From NCBI GenBank assembly GCA_015061725.1, contig SUVX01000006.1:1-64000 (forward strand): a stretch of DNA of 64,000 bases, read 5' to 3'. The notes under the pieces are model-generated. The model was not told the origin of the DNA, did no database searches, and was given only the letters and a program-made list of their open reading frames with translations. Position numbers and translations under genes: made by a program. Shown piece by piece: positions 1 to 7,909 of the stretch; the first letter of the stretch is position 1; every line of letters starts with the position of its first letter. The stretch comes from Lentisphaerota bacterium (GTDB lineage Bacteria; Verrucomicrobiota; Lentisphaeria; Victivallales; Victivallaceae).

Positions 1-25
1 ATAGCATCACTTCAGCTATCAGTCA

Positions 26-93
26 AGCAGCAGCTCTTCACCTTTGGCTCCGACGAGTTAAAATACCCATTCTCGCCAAAGGGAGCTGCTGCT
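26..93. repeat. Imperfect inverted repeat at left edge
   Basis: Left arm 26-48 (AGCAGCAGCTC then CCTTTGGC) pairs with right arm 75-93 (GCCAAAGGGAGCTGCTGCT) with a small bulge and a loop of about 26 bases. No convincing gene covers 1-228. It may be a structured RNA end or a terminator of a gene outside the window. No T-tract follows closely, so the role is open. Confidence 0.35.
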
Positions 94-156
94 ATTTGAT
101 AACCGGGAATAATATACAGGGAACAGCACCTTTTGAAAAAGAGGAGGGGGGACGGA

Positions 157-208
157 GGGGAGGAGGAAAAACTTTTTTTCACGTGAAAAAAAGTTTTTCC
201 TCCTCCCC
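157..208. terminator. Perfect 26-bp-arm palindrome after terminase gene
   Basis: The arms 157-182 and 183-208 are exact reverse complements with no unpaired centre; the centre is CACGTG. It lies 20 bases past the terminase large subunit stop, so it could act as a strong terminator of the leftward head operon. The arms contain A5 and T7 tracts and end in a G/C-rich polypurine stretch. The purine run continues leftwards to about 140. A perfect palindrome without a loop is unusual for an ordinary intrinsic terminator. Confidence 0.6.
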
Positions 209-228
209 CCGGTTCCCTCAGATCTTTC

Positions 229-1479
229 TCAAACAACAAAAAAGCGGGGAAGGGGCTGAACCAGTTCGGTGAGTGCCCAGACGAGGGCGTCCATTCTGTC
301 GGGGGATTTGAGGGAAACAAGCGGGGAGTATCCGGTCATTTCGTCCTCAAGTTCGCGGAAGATGCCGTGATGGGAGACTTTTCCTTTTTCGTATAGAGCC
401 GCAACGGGCTCGGCACGGGTGATTTTGCCGTGTGAAGCACGCACCGCTTTGAAACAGATATCCGGTTCAAATTCGCGCAAAAGACTTTCGATCAAGTCTC
501 CGCCGTTGTTGACTTCTCCGACAACTCTGTCTGCTTCAAGTTCGTTGTACAATTTGACGACTTCCTTAGCCCATTCAAGCGGAGAACCCCGGCAGCTGCG
601 GTCGGCAAGAATATAATATCTGCCGTCTGTGCCGCGTGCAGCGGCGACGATACCGGTTAAGTCGCTTTTCTCTCCGGCGGTGACCGCAGGGTCTACGCCG
701 ATGACGATCCTTTCAAGTTCAGGCAGAGAAATAACTCTTGTGTCATCCAGCATTTTCTGTTTCCAGAGAGCTCCGGCACATTCATCTGAAAAACTCCCCT
801 CAAGAAAACGCCGCCGCTGTTTTTCGGGGAGACCGGCAAGGGTATTTTCAATGTATCCTGACGGCAGATTGGCGGCGTTGTCTTGCGGATTGATTTTAAT
901 GGCGGCGTAGTCCGCAGCGTTACGCAGAGCCACGCGGTCAACGGGATCGACTTTTTCAATGAATACCCGGTAAGTCCAATGCGTTTTTCCCGGCGGATTG
1001 CAGTCAAAGAGAGCCTTGTTCCGCAGTCGGGGGACATTCTGAGCCAGACGGGTCAATGCAGTCATCACACTGCTGTAATCAAGTTCACTGCATTCGTTGA
1101 AATACACGGTTGCAAATTCCTTGCCGAGAATTTTATCTGCCCTCTGGGCATCATCAAGTCCGGCAAGCCAGATTTCCGAACCGTTGGGAAAAGAAAAATA
1201 ATTTTCGCTTTTATTGAATGTGTATTTCACTTCAGGGAACCGCAGTTTCATGACTTTGGGAAGAGTATCCATACCGATCGAAGTTTTTACACCGTTGAAG
1301 TGACGGCGGATGACCGCATGACGGCTGCCCGGGGCTTTGAGTGCGCGGATTGCCAGCGCACAGCAGAGCGCAAAGGTTTTTCCCGACCGGCTGCCGCCGA
1401 AAAGCATGATGTATTTACTGCTGCCTGAAATCAGTGAAAAAGCCGCCTTCTGGGCGGCTGTGTATTCAAAATCTGCCAT
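229..1479 (-). CDS. terL: Phage terminase large subunit
   Basis: This is the ATPase-nuclease that packages phage DNA into proheads. The 416 residues match the usual size of PBSX-like large terminases. A Walker A motif GGSRSGKT lies at residues 28-35, a Walker B-like VYFNE at 125-129 and a nuclease-type acidic motif GVDPA at 261-265. A second acidic region (VGEVNNGGD) follows, as expected for the RNase H-like nuclease fold. It is the last gene of the leftward head operon, 8 bases after the preceding stop. Terminases usually sit next to the small subunit, but here the small subunit gene is about 4 kb upstream, at the other end of the operon. Confidence 0.9.
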   Translation of the reverse strand: MADFEYTAAQKAAFSLISGSSKYIMLFGGSRSGKTFALCCALAIRALKAPGSRHAVIRRHFNGVKTSIGMDTLPKVMKLRFPEVKYTFNKSENYFSFPNGSEIWLAGLDDAQRADKILGKEFATVYFNECSELDYSSVMTALTRLAQNVPRLRNKALFDCNPPGKTHWTYRVFIEKVDPVDRVALRNAADYAAIKINPQDNAANLPSGYIENTLAGLPEKQRRRFLEGSFSDECAGALWKQKMLDDTRVISLPELERIVIGVDPAVTAGEKSDLTGIVAAARGTDGRYYILADRSCRGSPLEWAKEVVKLYNELEADRVVGEVNNGGDLIESLLREFEPDICFKAVRASHGKITRAEPVAALYEKGKVSHHGIFRELEDEMTGYSPLVSLKSPDRMDALVWALTELVQPLPRFFVV

Positions 1480-1487
1480 GATTTTAC

Positions 1488-1964
1488 TCAGACGGTTTGA
1501 CGCGGCGGCAGTCTGTCAAGCGTGGAGCGCAGAAGCTGCCGCAATTCAGGACGTTTGAATATCACTCTGAAAATTTTCCGGTGCATGGATTGACGGCTGA
1601 CGTTATGCAGTTTGCACAAATCGGCAATATTGCACTTTTTACCGGAAACAGGCGCGATGATTTCGCGGAGTATTTCCAGCGTGTAACTGTCAAGCTCCAG
1701 AAGATAGCGGAAAAAGTGAGCAAGTTCAGAGAGCGTAAGAACACGCTCCTGCGCTTTGCTTTCACTATCATCCTCTCCCGGAACAGGTTCGGAACTGCGC
1801 CGGGTGGAACAATAGTCACTTATGCAATCAAGACTCGGCAAATTCAATCCCCGGTTGACACCGGGCGCAGAGGCTTTGTAATAACGGCAGGAATCATAAT
1901 AACAGCAATCATTGCAGGCAGAAGACTGCGTAAATTTGCCGTAGCAATCTAAGTTTTCAGACAT
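1488..1964 (-). CDS. Cys-rich phage protein with HTH-like C-terminus
   Basis: The reading frame extends further upstream, but the start chosen is the ATG at 1964. It lies 4 bases after the previous gene's TGA and behind GGGTGA, giving 158 residues. The N-terminal third has a cysteine cluster (CNDCCYYDSC) that could bind a metal. The C-terminal part, with CKLHNVSRQSMHRKIF, looks like a helix-turn-helix. The function is not recognised. Its place just before the terminase large subunit suggests a packaging or regulatory role, but the better small-terminase candidate is at 5464-5841. Confidence 0.65.
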   Translation of the reverse strand: MSENLDCYGKFTQSSACNDCCYYDSCRYYKASAPGVNRGLNLPSLDCISDYCSTRRSSEPVPGEDDSESKAQERVLTLSELAHFFRYLLELDSYTLEILREIIAPVSGKKCNIADLCKLHNVSRQSMHRKIFRVIFKRPELRQLLRSTLDRLPPRQTV

Positions 1965-1968
1965 ATTT

Positions 1969-2349
1969 TCACCCACGGTTGATGTTGATAATTGAAGCGG
2001 AGGAACGGTATCGTTTGTTGATGCTTTCAATAAAGATTTCAGTTCTGGGCGCAAAGATTTTTTCGTTTCCGGCATAGGTGAAACTGCCCAGTCCCTCAAT
2101 GGTTTCGGAGACAACATTTTTATCTCCGGGAATCAGATGATCTTTGTGCATCAGCAGAAAAACGGCCTGTTCACAGACGGCGGCAATATAATCGGACTCC
2201 TGTTCATCAGGAAGAACATCAAGCCGGGTTCTTACGTCATTTTCAGCCATGCGGAGCGCGGCAAGAGAGAGCGCACTTCCGCTTTCAAGAAAAAATTCAC
2301 CCAGCAGATGTTCGTTAAAGTATTTTTGTGCTGTTTCAATCAATATCAC
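1969..2349 (-). CDS. Putative head-tail connector protein
   Basis: This 126-residue protein starts with GTG at 2349, supported by AGGAG eight bases upstream. It is mostly helical in its first 80 residues and ends in a strand-rich tail. It lies directly downstream of the capsid gene, where head completion or adaptor proteins are normally encoded. No diagnostic motif is visible, so the role is inferred from position and size only. Confidence 0.6.
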   Translation of the reverse strand: MILIETAQKYFNEHLLGEFFLESGSALSLAALRMAENDVRTRLDVLPDEQESDYIAAVCEQAVFLLMHKDHLIPGDKNVVSETIEGLGSFTYAGNEKIFAPRTEIFIESINKRYRSSASIININRG

Positions 2350-2432
2350 AGAATACTCCTTTTTTTCCGGTGGAAGTTCAGAGAAATCTCCCCGGAGAAA
2401 AGTATCTCCGGGGAACGCAGAAAAAAGTTTTA

Positions 2433-3581
2433 TCAGGCGGCACGGAAGGATGCCAGTGCGGCGGCACTTGCGGCAAGACCTCTGATACGGCAGCAGCGCT
2501 GTTTGGCGTTTTTGAACTCAAAGGTGAGTTCTCCGAGCGCCGTGCGGCGGATACCGTCAAAACCCTTCGGGGTGGAGTCGCTGTCAGAGATGGCGCGTCC
2601 GCGCAGGTTGGAGAGACCGAAACCGCTGGGGTCGATCAGCCAGCAGTCGGTATCCGGCACGTCGGGATCAGCCATGACAGTCAACCCTCTGCCGTTGATC
2701 TCGTTGACGATCACGGCAACGTAGGCACCGCGGCGGTCGTCGGAGCGCAGAACCTGAAGACGGTCTTTGTATTCGCAGGAAATGACACGCGCCTGTCCCG
2801 GGCTGCACAGAATCTGCATGGGTTCTCCGCCCTCTGCCATCACCATCTGGGCGGCATCGTTGACAAGGAAACTATCAAGAACGGCAGACTTGGCATCAAT
2901 TTCAAGCGCACCGGCACCGGTGGCAAAGGCATACAGACCGCCCGCTTCGCCGCGGACTCCGGCAGAAACCTCAATACGTCTGCCGAAAAGGGCGACACGG
3001 TTGAGGTCGCGCGACAAATCTGCCAGAGCAACGGCAGTCTGACGGTTGAGCTGATTATCGGCATTACCCCAGACTCCGACAGCAAGAGCACTGCCTGAAA
3101 GAACGATCTCTTTACGGAAAATCTGAGTGCAGTTGTAATTGACTCCGGCAAGAGCGCAGTTTTCTTCACCATCGCCGTTGACGGTGGCTTCCTCCATCGG
3201 CGTGGAGACGATTTTGAAGATACCGCCCTCAGCAGGCAGAGCAGAAAGCGCACTGCCGTTGGCAGAGGCAAGTTCAACAGTCACTTCGTCTTTATTGATA
3301 CTTTTGACGGCAAAGAGCGCGGAATCCCCCTCAAGCGTGACAAGCGTTCCCTGACGGAGTTTTTTGCCTTCTCCGGAAGAGAGGGTCAGGGTGTTGCCCG
3401 AAGCGGACAAAGCAGTGACGGCACGACCGGAAATCTGATCTTCAAGCCATTCGTGTTTCCGGGCGGTGGCGTCGGCAACGCGTTTGAAGTTGCTGATAAA
3501 ACGGGGTTCATCCTTGATCACGCTTGAAAAGATATCGGCAAGATCGCGGCGGGTGTTGGCAAAGCTGTAAGTGTAAAGCAT
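2433..3581 (-). CDS. Major capsid protein, SU10/DUF5309 type
   Basis: The 382 residues resemble the DUF5309 (SU10-type) major capsid family. The N-terminus (SFANTRRDLADIFSSVIKDE) is followed by the hallmark stretch NYNCTQIFRKEIVLSG and a conserved LSRDLNRVALFG segment. The fold is expected to be HK97-like, forming the icosahedral shell. Residues about 50-110 look like an inserted beta-rich domain. The start at 3581 has AAAGGA eight to nine bases upstream. The gene follows a scaffold-like gene, the standard order in head modules. Confidence 0.8.
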   Translation of the reverse strand: MLYTYSFANTRRDLADIFSSVIKDEPRFISNFKRVADATARKHEWLEDQISGRAVTALSASGNTLTLSSGEGKKLRQGTLVTLEGDSALFAVKSINKDEVTVELASANGSALSALPAEGGIFKIVSTPMEEATVNGDGEENCALAGVNYNCTQIFRKEIVLSGSALAVGVWGNADNQLNRQTAVALADLSRDLNRVALFGRRIEVSAGVRGEAGGLYAFATGAGALEIDAKSAVLDSFLVNDAAQMVMAEGGEPMQILCSPGQARVISCEYKDRLQVLRSDDRRGAYVAVIVNEINGRGLTVMADPDVPDTDCWLIDPSGFGLSNLRGRAISDSDSTPKGFDGIRRTALGELTFEFKNAKQRCCRIRGLAASAAALASFRAA

Positions 3582-3608
3582 AATGATTTTTCCTTTCTTT
3601 GAAATTTG

Positions 3609-4064
3609 TTACTGCTGTTCCGGCGCTCCGGCAAGACTTGCGGCGATTCTGCCGATACGGTCGTGTGCCGGAATGTCGGGTGTTCCGCTTTCAGAAACGC
3701 TGCTGACGGAGCCGCCGCCGCTTTTAACGGAAGAGTAAAAACAGTGCGGACTGCTTTTCTGCATGTCGGCGACAAAGGCCGCCACGGCGTCAGAGTTCTC
3801 CAGATCAAGCCCGTTCCTGGAGGCGAGAAAATCAAGAAAATCAGGATCGCTGCAATTGAAACGCCGTGCGATATCACGCAGCTGCTGTCCTCTCTTCAAG
3901 CTGATGTGTTCCGACTTGAGCTGATCCCTTTCGCGGGTGACGTTTTCCTTCTCCTGAATCAGAGAATCGGCATCAAAGTTTTCAAGTTCGGCACGTTCAA
4001 GAGCGTTGAGGGACTCTCCTGAAAGCATTTTTTGAATGAGTTGGTTGTAATTGACTTTCATCAT
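3609..4064 (-). CDS. Scaffold-like phage head protein
   Basis: This is a 151-residue acidic protein with a charged, probably coiled-coil segment at about residues 30-62 (DSLIQEKENVTRERDQLKSE). The C-terminus is low in complexity and rich in Ser, Gly and Ala. Its size, coiled coil and position between portal and capsid genes fit a scaffolding protein that guides prohead assembly. Start and upstream stop are coupled (TAAATG). An alternative start lies one codon further in. Confidence 0.6.
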   Translation of the reverse strand: MMKVNYNQLIQKMLSGESLNALERAELENFDADSLIQEKENVTRERDQLKSEHISLKRGQQLRDIARRFNCSDPDFLDFLASRNGLDLENSDAVAAFVADMQKSSPHCFYSSVKSGGGSVSSVSESGTPDIPAHDRIGRIAASLAGAPEQQ

Positions 4065-5459
4065 TTATTCCTGTGTTTGAGTGTTTTCGATTTCATCAAG
4101 GATCATTTTGCGGTCGGTGTTTCCCACGTTGCCGACCGCATCCAGAAGATCAAGAGCCGAACGGGACAATGCCCGGCGGAATGACGGTCCGGATTCCAGT
4201 TCCCTGAGCTGCAGCAGACCTCCGATGGAGTCGGCAAGATCGCGGACGGCAAACTTGCGGCTGTAGGAAATCTGCGGTATGTGAATGCCCGGATCAAATT
4301 TCTGCATGAGACTCCAGGCGGCTTTTTCAGCCTGTTCCAGCAGATCCGCCCGGGCGGAGAGAAACTGACAGACATTCTGAAAATCCCATGCTTTGGATTC
4401 AGCCGTCTGCGCCTCTCGTGACGGCGATTGAACCGCCAGTCCCACCACATCATAAAGCTCCCGTTTCAAACTGATGTTCTCGGCACGGATGGCGGCATTT
4501 TCCACGCCGCTCGGGCTGATGAAGCGGCTGATACCCTTTTCTTCGACTGACTCCACGATGGCGGCTGAACGCGCCACGGTTGCGGCAAAGTTGCTGCCTG
4601 AATTGCCGTTCTGCCGGCTTTTGCCGCCCCGGACAAAGGCATCTGAAACCACAAGCATTCCGAACATCTGTTTGACAACATTCATCTGCGCCTCGGACTC
4701 GTTGTTGAGAATCGCCTCGCTGATACGGACTACATCTTCAAACCAGTGCCGGGCATCCAGTCCGAAACCGTCGGGTTCCGTGATTTCAATCAGCGGCACG
4801 CAGCCCGCCGGATTGACGCCGCCGGCAATTTCAGCGATACCGGCAGTTGAGGATTCAAACAGCCGCCATCTGTCCCTTTCAATCAGACGTCTGCGGCTGT
4901 AACGCCGGGGCGTTGAAAAGGGATCACTGTTGTCAAACACATTTTCTTTGAGCAGGACCCACAGCAGTCTGCCGTCATCTCCGTATGCCCAGTCGGTCAC
5001 ATGCAAAGGAGACAGGGCGCGGCAGTAGGGACGCAGACGTTCACGCCGGGCGCGTTCCAGATCAACTTTTCCGTCAAAGTTCGGGGACTCCACCATCAGC
5101 CAGGTTCTGCCGTAGACATTGAGCAGCGTGGAAAGCTGCCGCATGACTTCATTGACCCGCAACCCGGTGCGGCTGAAATCCTCAATCAGCTCCGGATCTC
5201 CGCCGCTGCGCTGCGGATCGTGTGCCAGAACATACTGAGTGATTCTGCGGGCGATCGCACGGGGATAGTTGAAGTAATAAGCACGGCGGCGGCGTTCTTC
5301 AAACTCGATATCGATTTCAGAAACGTGCCGTATCAGGGCCTCTTCAATATATTCCGCACCGCCGGAATAAGCGGCGGCACTGCGGCGCCAGATGCGTTCA
5401 CTTTTGATATACTCCGGATGACACCGGGTGAAGAGCATTGCATTCATTCTTTCTTTCAT
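4065..5459 (-). CDS. Phage portal-like protein
   Basis: The 464 residues fit a portal protein, the dodecameric ring at the capsid vertex through which DNA enters and leaves. The N-terminal half carries stretches typical of portals, such as YNFPRAIARRITQYVL-like and NVYGRTWLMVESP. The C-terminal half has the helical AVQSPSREAQTAESKAWDFQ region seen in portal stems. It lies between the small terminase and scaffold genes, as expected. Identification is by general pattern and order, not by one diagnostic motif. Confidence 0.7.
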   Translation of the reverse strand: MKERMNAMLFTRCHPEYIKSERIWRRSAAAYSGGAEYIEEALIRHVSEIDIEFEERRRRAYYFNYPRAIARRITQYVLAHDPQRSGGDPELIEDFSRTGLRVNEVMRQLSTLLNVYGRTWLMVESPNFDGKVDLERARRERLRPYCRALSPLHVTDWAYGDDGRLLWVLLKENVFDNSDPFSTPRRYSRRRLIERDRWRLFESSTAGIAEIAGGVNPAGCVPLIEITEPDGFGLDARHWFEDVVRISEAILNNESEAQMNVVKQMFGMLVVSDAFVRGGKSRQNGNSGSNFAATVARSAAIVESVEEKGISRFISPSGVENAAIRAENISLKRELYDVVGLAVQSPSREAQTAESKAWDFQNVCQFLSARADLLEQAEKAAWSLMQKFDPGIHIPQISYSRKFAVRDLADSIGGLLQLRELESGPSFRRALSRSALDLLDAVGNVGNTDRKMILDEIENTQTQE

Positions 5460-5463
5460 TTTG

Positions 5464-5841
5464 TTACAGATCTTTTTCTTCAGGTTTCAATTCTATCTTA
5501 ACCGGTTCAGACAGGGCGATTTCACGGCGATCCTGCCAGTCTTCGGGACGGCGGTTCTTGAGCCAGAACACTGCGGCGCGGACATCGGGCGGAATTTCTT
5601 TGCCGTCACTGTTTTCGTAACCGGTCGCCCGACGGAGCAGGGCCTCTTCAACCAGATCATCACGGGCGGATTCGGCATCTGCAAAAAGTTCTCCGAACTC
5701 CGGATGCTGTTTCCGGCAGCGGTTGAGTGTTGAGAGAGAAATTCCCAGTTCCCGGGCAAGTGCTGCGCAGGAGATACCGCTTTCAATTCTTGCCCGGATT
5801 TTTTCCAGCTGCGGCAGAATCGCGCTTTCAAACTTTCCCAT
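5464..5841 (-). CDS. terS: Phage terminase small subunit-like protein
   Basis: From the ATG at 5841 the protein is 125 residues (MGKFESAILP...). A longer form from 5877 would overlap a small upstream gene heavily. The AGGA just before 5841 supports the shorter start. A helix-turn-helix (CAALARELGISLSTLNRCRK) recognises DNA. The C-terminal pattern RRATGYE...AAVFWLKNRRPEDWQDR is typical of small terminases of Gram-positive-type prophages. It would select the packaging site and load the large subunit. It overlaps the small gene upstream by 14 bases and stops 4 bases before the portal gene. Confidence 0.75.
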   Translation of the reverse strand: MGKFESAILPQLEKIRARIESGISCAALARELGISLSTLNRCRKQHPEFGELFADAESARDDLVEEALLRRATGYENSDGKEIPPDVRAAVFWLKNRRPEDWQDRREIALSEPVKIELKPEEKDL

Positions 5842-5977
5842 TCTTCTTTTTCCTTTCTGAAATTTTACTCTTTCCATCTGAAACGCCCTTCGTCACCTCT
5901 TTCAAAAGCAATTTCAATCCCGCAAGAGAATAAACTCTGCCGTTGCACGAAATCATCGGATCATTAATTTGTTGCAT
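5828..5977 (-). CDS. Small phage protein, 49 residues
   Basis: This short frame opens the leftward head operon. It begins with ATGCAACAAATT at 5977 behind a very good ribosome site (AAAGGAG, seven bases upstream) and runs 49 codons to a TGA at 5828. The protein is basic at its end (SERKKKNGKV) and has no membrane segment. It overlaps the terminase small subunit start by 14 bases, as phage genes often do. The function is unknown. The segment coding VTKGVSDG is shared at DNA level with a site near 15,500. Confidence 0.6.
   Translation of the reverse strand: MQQINDPMISCNGRVYSLAGLKLLLKEVTKGVSDGKSKISERKKKNGKV
5883..5897 (-). repeat. 15-bp repeat, copy 1
   Basis: The plus-strand sequence ACGCCCTTCGTCACC occurs here and again at 15497-15511 in the same orientation. 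On the minus strand both copies can encode VTKGV followed by xDG. Copy 1 lies inside the small 49-residue gene, copy 2 just outside the prophage tail operon. Confidence 0.5.
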
Positions 5978-6003
5978 AAAAAACTCCTTTAATCACTTGT
6001 TTT

Positions 6004-6155
6004 GTTGCACGCATGCAATAAAACGGGCAAAAAAAACACACCAACCCTTGATTCAGTCTCATCAGGGGAGATTACAATAACAATATAATTGCATGCATGC
6101 AATTTTTCAAGTCGTAAAATCAAAATTTTTCAAAAAAAACTTGCAAGTGTGCATA
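6004..6155. promoter_or_regulatory. Operator array upstream of the phage repressor
   Basis: Three related palindromic sites lie between the divergent head operon and the repressor gene. The site at 6087-6104 is a perfect 18-bp palindrome, AATTGCATGCATGCAATT. The site at 6004-6019, GTTGCACGCATGCAAT, differs by two bases in its left half. A weaker copy, TTGCAAGTGTGCAT, is at 6141-6154. Multiple sites in a divergent intergenic region are the classic layout for a CI-type repressor controlling itself and the lytic operon. The whole stretch 5978-6205 holds no gene. Confidence 0.7.
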
Positions 6156-6168
6156 AAACGTGTTAAAT
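6141..6168 (+). promoter_or_regulatory. Putative promoter of the phage repressor gene
   Basis: TTGCAA (6141-6146) and TTAAAT (6163-6168) are 16 bases apart, and the repressor start is 38 bases downstream. The -35 element coincides with the weakest operator-like site, so autorepression at high repressor levels is plausible. Confidence 0.45.
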
Positions 6169-6205
6169 TAACTTTGAAACAAAACCAAACAGAGGATTTG
6201 CCGTT

Positions 6206-7114
6206 ATGAAAATTACAGACACCCTGCGTGAGCGTCTGCGCCTTGCCGCAGAACGTGCCGGAGGCGCCGGAGAATTTGCCCGCCGCTGCGGTATAGATGC
6301 CGCCAATATTTCACGTTACCTTTCAGGACGGGTCAAGTCCATCAGCGATGCCAACTGGGAAAAACTTGCAAGATTCCTTGAACCGCAGACTCCTCCGGTA
6401 AATACGGCGGAAACTGTTTGCAATACCCCGGAATTGCGGGAGTTCATCAAAGACGGCATGATGAAATACGGTATCACCACCCCTGGAGAACTCACACGTC
6501 TTTCAGGTTACGATTCCGTCAACACAGTCACGCGGCTGCTCGCCGGAGAAATCAACTGGTTCCCCGATATGCTGTCGCTTATTTTCAACACACTTGAACT
6601 TGATCCGGCACAAGCACCTCTGACACCCGGTGAAAGAGATATGCTTCTGCCTTTCGGATTTTTCCGCAGCGGCGGTCAGCTGGTGCGTCCGATCCCCATC
6701 GTTGACTGGGCGAACGCCGCCAGTTCTCTGGCGCAGCTGGCAGCGGGAGACAACACCCTTTGCAGAAAGTGGAATCCTGAATATACCGATACTGTTCCTG
6801 TTCCCATCGGCGGCAGAAAAGATACGCTTGCGTTCAGAGTCTGCGGTATTTCAATGGAACCAAAACTTTCTGACAATGATATTATTCTCGTGGAACCTGT
6901 CCTTTCTCTTGACGAAGTGCCGAACAATAAAATCGTTGTGGCTAAATTCGTTGAAAATGACAAATACCCTGAAACTGTCGTCTGCAAAAGATTTCATCGC
7001 GGCGAAGGACATTTGCTTCTGACCAGCGACAACCCCGAGGGCAAAATCATCTCTTTTGCTCCGGCTGATCTGGAGTGGATCGGTATTGTTGTCCGCAGGA
7101 TTTCAGAGCTGTAA
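6206..7114 (+). CDS. CI/LexA-type phage repressor with S24 peptidase domain
   Basis: The 302-residue protein has an N-terminal helix-turn-helix (about residues 18-60, with FARRCGIDAANISRYLSG). A second helical domain lies at about 70-135, and a LexA-like S24 self-cleavage domain covers about 165-300. The nucleophile is probably Ser216 in CGISMEP, and the general base is Lys261 in VVCKRF. It should keep the prophage silent and be inactivated by the SOS response. AGAGGA lies nine bases before the ATG at 6206. Transcription opposes both flanking phage operons. Its 3' end overlaps the lipoprotein gene on the other strand by 68 bases, which is dense packing typical of phages. Confidence 0.85.
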   Translation: MKITDTLRERLRLAAERAGGAGEFARRCGIDAANISRYLSGRVKSISDANWEKLARFLEPQTPPVNTAETVCNTPELREFIKDGMMKYGITTPGELTRLSGYDSVNTVTRLLAGEINWFPDMLSLIFNTLELDPAQAPLTPGERDMLLPFGFFRSGGQLVRPIPIVDWANAASSLAQLAAGDNTLCRKWNPEYTDTVPVPIGGRKDTLAFRVCGISMEPKLSDNDIILVEPVLSLDEVPNNKIVVAKFVENDKYPETVVCKRFHRGEGHLLLTSDNPEGKIISFAPADLEWIGIVVRRISEL

Positions 7115-7358
7115 GCTCATATCCGGTCATCTGGTCGCCGACAGCAAACTTCACTTTGCTTTTCATCTGCGGCGTTTTTTCAGTAACTTCAACAGTCGTA
7201 TTATCTTTGACACAACTGAAAGAGCCGCAGCCGATTGCGCCGCAGGGTGAGGCAATTCCCCACCCTTTGACGTGGATGTTGTGACTGCACCCGGATGTCA
7301 GAAGAGCCGCAAGAGTGACGATATAATACATTGTGATTTTCTTTGCAATCATGATCAT
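7047..7358 (-). CDS. Small phage lipoprotein, outer spanin candidate
   Basis: The 103-residue protein has a lipoprotein signal: a basic start, a hydrophobic stretch and the lipobox LLTSGC with Cys24. The mature part is small and polar, with several cysteines. It is the last gene of the tail and lysis operon and starts inside the stop of the preceding membrane protein gene (ATGA at 7355-7358). A small lipoprotein coupled to a single-span membrane protein resembles the Rz1/Rz spanin pair that disrupts the outer membrane at lysis. No sequence motif proves this. It could instead be a superinfection-exclusion lipoprotein. Confidence 0.6.
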   Translation of the reverse strand: MIMIAKKITMYYIVTLAALLTSGCSHNIHVKGWGIASPCGAIGCGSFSCVKDNTTVEVTEKTPQMKSKVKFAVGDQMTGYELTALKSCGQQYRSTPDQPEQKR

Positions 7359-7546
7359 CGTTCCCGTTCCATAGAGTGTTTTATTTCTTCAATATCTTTT
7401 ATGCAGGGACATTTGTCCCGTTTTTTTGAACATTCGTCGTAAGTCACACGTTTGCCGATTTGTGCGTGGTGTCCCAGAAGAGTTCCGAAAACGAAACCGC
7501 CCAGTACCAGCATGATCTCCCAGAATACGTTTGTTGGTATATTCAT
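7355..7546 (-). CDS. Small single-span membrane protein, inner spanin or holin candidate
   Basis: The 63-residue protein has one hydrophobic segment at about residues 8-27 (FWEIMLVLGGFVFGTLLG) followed by a charged tail (KDIEEIKHSMERER). It precedes and overlaps the lipoprotein gene by four bases. The topology fits an inner-membrane spanin partner or a small holin. It is short for an inner spanin, and no endolysin gene is recognised nearby. Confidence 0.55.
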   Translation of the reverse strand: MNIPTNVFWEIMLVLGGFVFGTLLGHHAQIGKRVTYDECSKKRDKCPCIKDIEEIKHSMERER

Positions 7547-7552
7547 TTTATT

Positions 7553-7909
7553 TTATCCTTTCCAACTTGAAAAACCGAACAACCTCACGCCCCAATAGGC
7601 GGCTTGAGCGTTGAACCAGCCGACACCATCTTCACGCAAAAGGTCATAGAACATATCGTCTGCCATTTTGCGCGTCCAGCCTGCCGGATGGGTTCGGTAA
7701 ACGAAATCATGGGCGAAAGCGGCGGTCAGCGCCCGGCTGTCGCCGGGCGGAAAGACGCTCCGCCAGAAAAAGCGCGGCACACTTGCCCCGTCGCTTTTGA
7801 ATCCGGCGGGGATGACGAGCGTGTTCGTCTGCCAGAGAACAGTCACGTCCTCAAGCAGCGTATACACATTGCCCTTTTCATCCTCATTGTGAACTGCTAC
7901 TTTAAGCAT
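7553..7909 (-). CDS. DUF1353 family phage protein
   Basis: The 118 residues carry the DUF1353 pattern: PAGFKSDGASVPRFFW, then AFAHDFVYRTHP and a late MADDMFYDLL segment. Members of this family are common in tail and lysis regions of phages. The conserved His and Asp (AHDF and DDMF) suggest a hydrolase-like or metal site, but no activity is established to my knowledge. Its ATG shares one base with the stop of the fibre gene (TAATG at 7907-7911), so translation is coupled. Confidence 0.8.
   Translation of the reverse strand: MLKVAVHNEDEKGNVYTLLEDVTVLWQTNTLVIPAGFKSDGASVPRFFWRSVFPPGDSRALTAAFAHDFVYRTHPAGWTRKMADDMFYDLLREDGVGWFNAQAAYWGVRLFGFSSWKG

Noticed and set aside
12..320. A 102-codon minus-strand frame at the left edge
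   Set aside because: It crosses the 52-bp palindrome and the terminase end and its product is a low-complexity Phe/Ser/Pro string.
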